Under the pieces are notes generated by a model that was not told the origin of the DNA, made no database searches, and saw only the letters and a list, made by a program, of their open reading frames with translations. DNA of 7,696 bases. Source: a bacterium. GTDB taxonomy: Bacteria; Zixibacteria; MSB-5A5; GN15; FEB-12. Shown piece after piece: positions 5,005 through 7,696 of this stretch. Position 1 is the stretch's first letter. Every line of letters begins with the position of its first letter. The translations under genes and the position numbers were made by a program. The stretch spans positions 1 through 7,696 of the forward strand of contig DAOUUR010000096.1 of NCBI GenBank assembly GCA_030668045.1. The letters are read 5' to 3'.

Positions 5005-5692
5005 TACTATCCTGGTGGTCGCAGCTCACCCCGATGATGAGGTTCTCGGGTGCGGCGGTGCCATGGCACGGCACGTGGAGGCCGGAGATGAAGTAAATGT
5101 GGTGATTCTTGCCGAAGGGATTACCAGTCGCTATGAACAACGTAAACACGAAGGCCAACAGGATGAGTTATCAGCTCTCGGACAGGCTGCACGTAAAGCC
5201 AACGACCTGCTTGGAGTAAAGTCCCTCGTTTTACACGACTTGCCTGACAATCGGATAGATTCACTGGATCGCCTGGATGTAATCAAGACGGTGGAGAACT
5301 TTATTGAGCGTATCAAACCTGATATTCTGTATACACACCACGGCGGCGATCTTAACATCGACCATCGACGAATCCACGAGGCAGTCGTCACTGCTTGTCG
5401 TCCCATGCCACACAATCACGGCATACATACGTTGTTGTTCTTTGAAGTCGCTTCGAGTACCGAATGGCAAACCCCGGGATCGGCGATTCCGTTTACACCC
5501 GATTGGTATGTAGACATTTCCGATACTTTAGAGTTGAAGCTAAAGGCCTTACAGGTGTATGAGTCTGAGATGCGTTCGTGGCCTCATGCCCGTTCTGTTG
5601 TCGCACTGGAACACCTGGCTCGATGGCGAGGATCAACTATTGGAGTGGAAGCCGCAGAAGCGTTCATGCTGGGACGGAGGTTAATACTTTAG
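4997..5692 (+). CDS. PIG-L/LmbE-family zinc N-deacetylase
   Basis: 231 residues, the normal family length. The hallmark AHPDDE is at 10-15 (zinc ligands His11 and Asp14, catalytic Asp13) and is followed by VLGCGG. The second metal motif lies in HHGGDLNIDHRRIHEAV (114-130), with His123 the likely third ligand. No signal peptide, so cytoplasmic. Family members remove an N-acyl group, usually acetyl, from amino sugars such as GlcNAc-inositol derivatives, and several are found in nonulosonic acid loci. Here the gene overlaps the formyltransferase by 8 bases and has AAGGTGG (4987-4993) just upstream of its ATG. The pair could therefore remove an acetyl group and replace it with formyl; that pairing is inference. 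It ends the operon; leader repeat copy 2 starts about 60 bases later. Confidence 0.88.
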   Translation: MNNTILVVAAHPDDEVLGCGGAMARHVEAGDEVNVVILAEGITSRYEQRKHEGQQDELSALGQAARKANDLLGVKSLVLHDLPDNRIDSLDRLDVIKTVENFIERIKPDILYTHHGGDLNIDHRRIHEAVVTACRPMPHNHGIHTLLFFEVASSTEWQTPGSAIPFTPDWYVDISDTLELKLKALQVYESEMRSWPHARSVVALEHLARWRGSTIGVEAAEAFMLGRRLIL

Positions 5693-5750
5693 CTGTAAGG
5701 CGATCCGCTCACATTTGAGTCCGTGGAATCCACCTGACACCCTCAATAGG

Positions 5751-5892
5751 GCTGGCCACCAATAAGCAGCAGCCACAAAAAAGGGGGTGGCCTTTGGCTC
5801 GATCTTTCTGTATCTTCCCCTCGCCGTATCGTTACTGAGTGAGCGGCCGGGATTGTGCGCCCAGGCGTCCTCTCCTGAGATTATGACTGACA
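5751..5892. repeat. Leader repeat, copy 2, upstream of the lyase gene
   Basis: Homologous to 3927-4051. At its left end GGCCACC (5754-5760) and GGTGGCC (5786-5792) are perfect inverted arms, and an inner GCCAC (5772-5776) pairs with GTGGC (5787-5791). The right arms are changed in copy 1, so the hairpin is not conserved. The right end contains an ATG that opens a five-codon ORF (5883-5900), closing just before the lyase start. It may hold promoter or regulatory sequence for the lyase gene, but I could not find a convincing -35/-10 pair. Confidence 0.65.
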
Positions 5893-5898
5893 ACTGTT

Positions 5899-7322
<1,424 letters not shown>

Positions 7323-7338
7323 AGCTGATTCAGATGTC

Positions 7339-7377
7339 GGCCCGCACGCCTCGGCGCATCTTCGACCGCGGCGGGCC
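7339..7377. repeat. GC-rich hairpin repeat, copy B
   Basis: Perfect terminal arms GGCCCGC (7339-7345) and GCGGGCC (7371-7377). The interior matches 1230-1266 closely. It starts 16 bases after the lyase stop codon. There is no T-run after the right arm, so a classical intrinsic terminator is not indicated; it may stabilise mRNA ends as REP elements do. Confidence 0.6.
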
Positions 7378-7502
7378 GTTCACAATGATTGCTACGCCAT
7401 GACATGCGGGCGGATTCAGAGTGTATTAGCTCAGGTCGCCCAGTCTGGGTAACAACTGTCAGTCTCGCTAAGTGGTCGTCGAACTGTAACATTACATAAG
7501 AA

Positions 7503-7531
7503 TTGACGCTACCGCTCACACAGGCTATATA
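7503..7531 (+). promoter_or_regulatory. Candidate promoter of the acyl-CoA dehydrogenase gene
   Basis: TTGACG (7503-7508), 17 bases, then TATATA (7526-7531). The -35 is five of six and the -10 four of six. It lies about 45 bases before the ATG, giving a leader of about 40 bases. This suggests the dehydrogenase is transcribed independently of the lyase. Confidence 0.45.
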
Positions 7532-7577
7532 GGTACACATTGTTTCTTCTTACCAGCTTCCGGAAGGAGCTTGATGC

Positions 7578-7696
7578 ATGATTGATTTTTCTTTAACCGA
7601 AGATCAACTGGCCGTGCGTGATATGGCTCGCGAGGTAGCCGCTAAAATAATCATCCCCTCAATAGCGGAATACGATCGAAAACAAGAACCGATCCC
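7578..7696 (+). CDS. Acyl-CoA dehydrogenase, N-terminal fragment (runs off the window)
   Basis: Only the first 39 codons are visible. MIDFSLTEDQLAVRDMAREVA and the following AKIIIPSIAEYDRKQEPIP are the standard N-terminal helices of acyl-CoA dehydrogenases, FAD flavoproteins that oxidise acyl-CoA to enoyl-CoA in beta-oxidation or amino acid catabolism. A complete member would be about 380 residues. AAGGAG (7564-7569) lies eight bases before the ATG and fixes the start; the nearby ATG at 7574 would stop after three codons. The subfamily (short-chain, butyryl, glutaryl and so on) cannot be told from this part. Confidence 0.85.
   Translation, partial: MIDFSLTEDQLAVRDMAREVAAKIIIPSIAEYDRKQEPI

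Noticed and set aside
5751..5892. Leader repeat as a conserved small protein gene
   Set aside because: The two copies differ by a 16-base indel and their open frames do not correspond, so selection on a peptide is not supported.
7339..7377. Hairpin after the lyase as an intrinsic terminator
   Set aside because: The stem is good but is followed by GTTCACAATG with no T-run, and near-copies occur in places that are not gene ends.

Overview
The window looks like a chromosome fragment from an uncultured bacterium of the FCB group (Fibrobacteres-Chlorobi-Bacteroidetes), possibly a Zixibacteria-like lineage. The main clue is the secreted protein on the minus strand. It has two dockerin-type repeats with the wording GNVNGD...ISDVTYLVDYLFG and a Cys-rich C-terminal domain ending ERTHYPW, a style I associate with that group. 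This assignment is inference; no marker gene is present. Promoters read as ordinary sigma70 type and Shine-Dalgarno sites are clear.

Layout. 1-284: non-coding, with a terminator-like hairpin and a short repeat. 285-1073 (minus): the secreted dockerin-repeat protein, with its own promoter and ribosome binding site. 1074-1634: a 560-base divergent intergenic region packed with inverted repeats, including a nested multi-arm element at 1293-1402, and ending in a near-consensus promoter at 1540-1568. 1635-3871 (plus): three overlapping genes, namely a stand-alone acyl carrier protein, a small AMP-forming acyl ligase and a FabG-like short-chain reductase. 3872-4323: scarred sequence with a short orphan ORF, a copy of the leader found upstream of the lyase gene, and the C-terminal half of a GNAT acetyltransferase. 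4324-5692: a sugar-type formyltransferase and a PIG-L deacetylase that overlap by 8 bases. 5693-5906: the second copy of the leader repeat. 5907-7322: a complete tyrosine phenol-lyase/tryptophanase-family enzyme with tyrosine phenol-lyase-type substrate residues. 7323-7577: a hairpin repeat and a candidate promoter. 7578-7696: the start of an acyl-CoA dehydrogenase that runs off the window.

How the genes may work together. The carrier protein, ligase and reductase form a small acyl-activation cassette: load an acid onto the carrier, then reduce a keto group. The acetyltransferase remnant, deacetylase and formyltransferase are the kind of enzymes that set and exchange N-acyl groups on amino sugars, as in nonulosonic acid and other surface glycan loci. 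I infer an N-acyl tailoring block for a surface glycan, but there is no glycosyltransferase or sugar synthase in the window to prove it. The lyase and the acyl-CoA dehydrogenase are amino acid and fatty acid catabolism genes and look like separate units.

The most unusual signal is the pair of related leader sequences (about 3927-4051 and 5751-5892). The first copy runs directly into 15 bases identical to an internal piece of the lyase gene, and then into half an acetyltransferase gene, which looks like a rearrangement scar.
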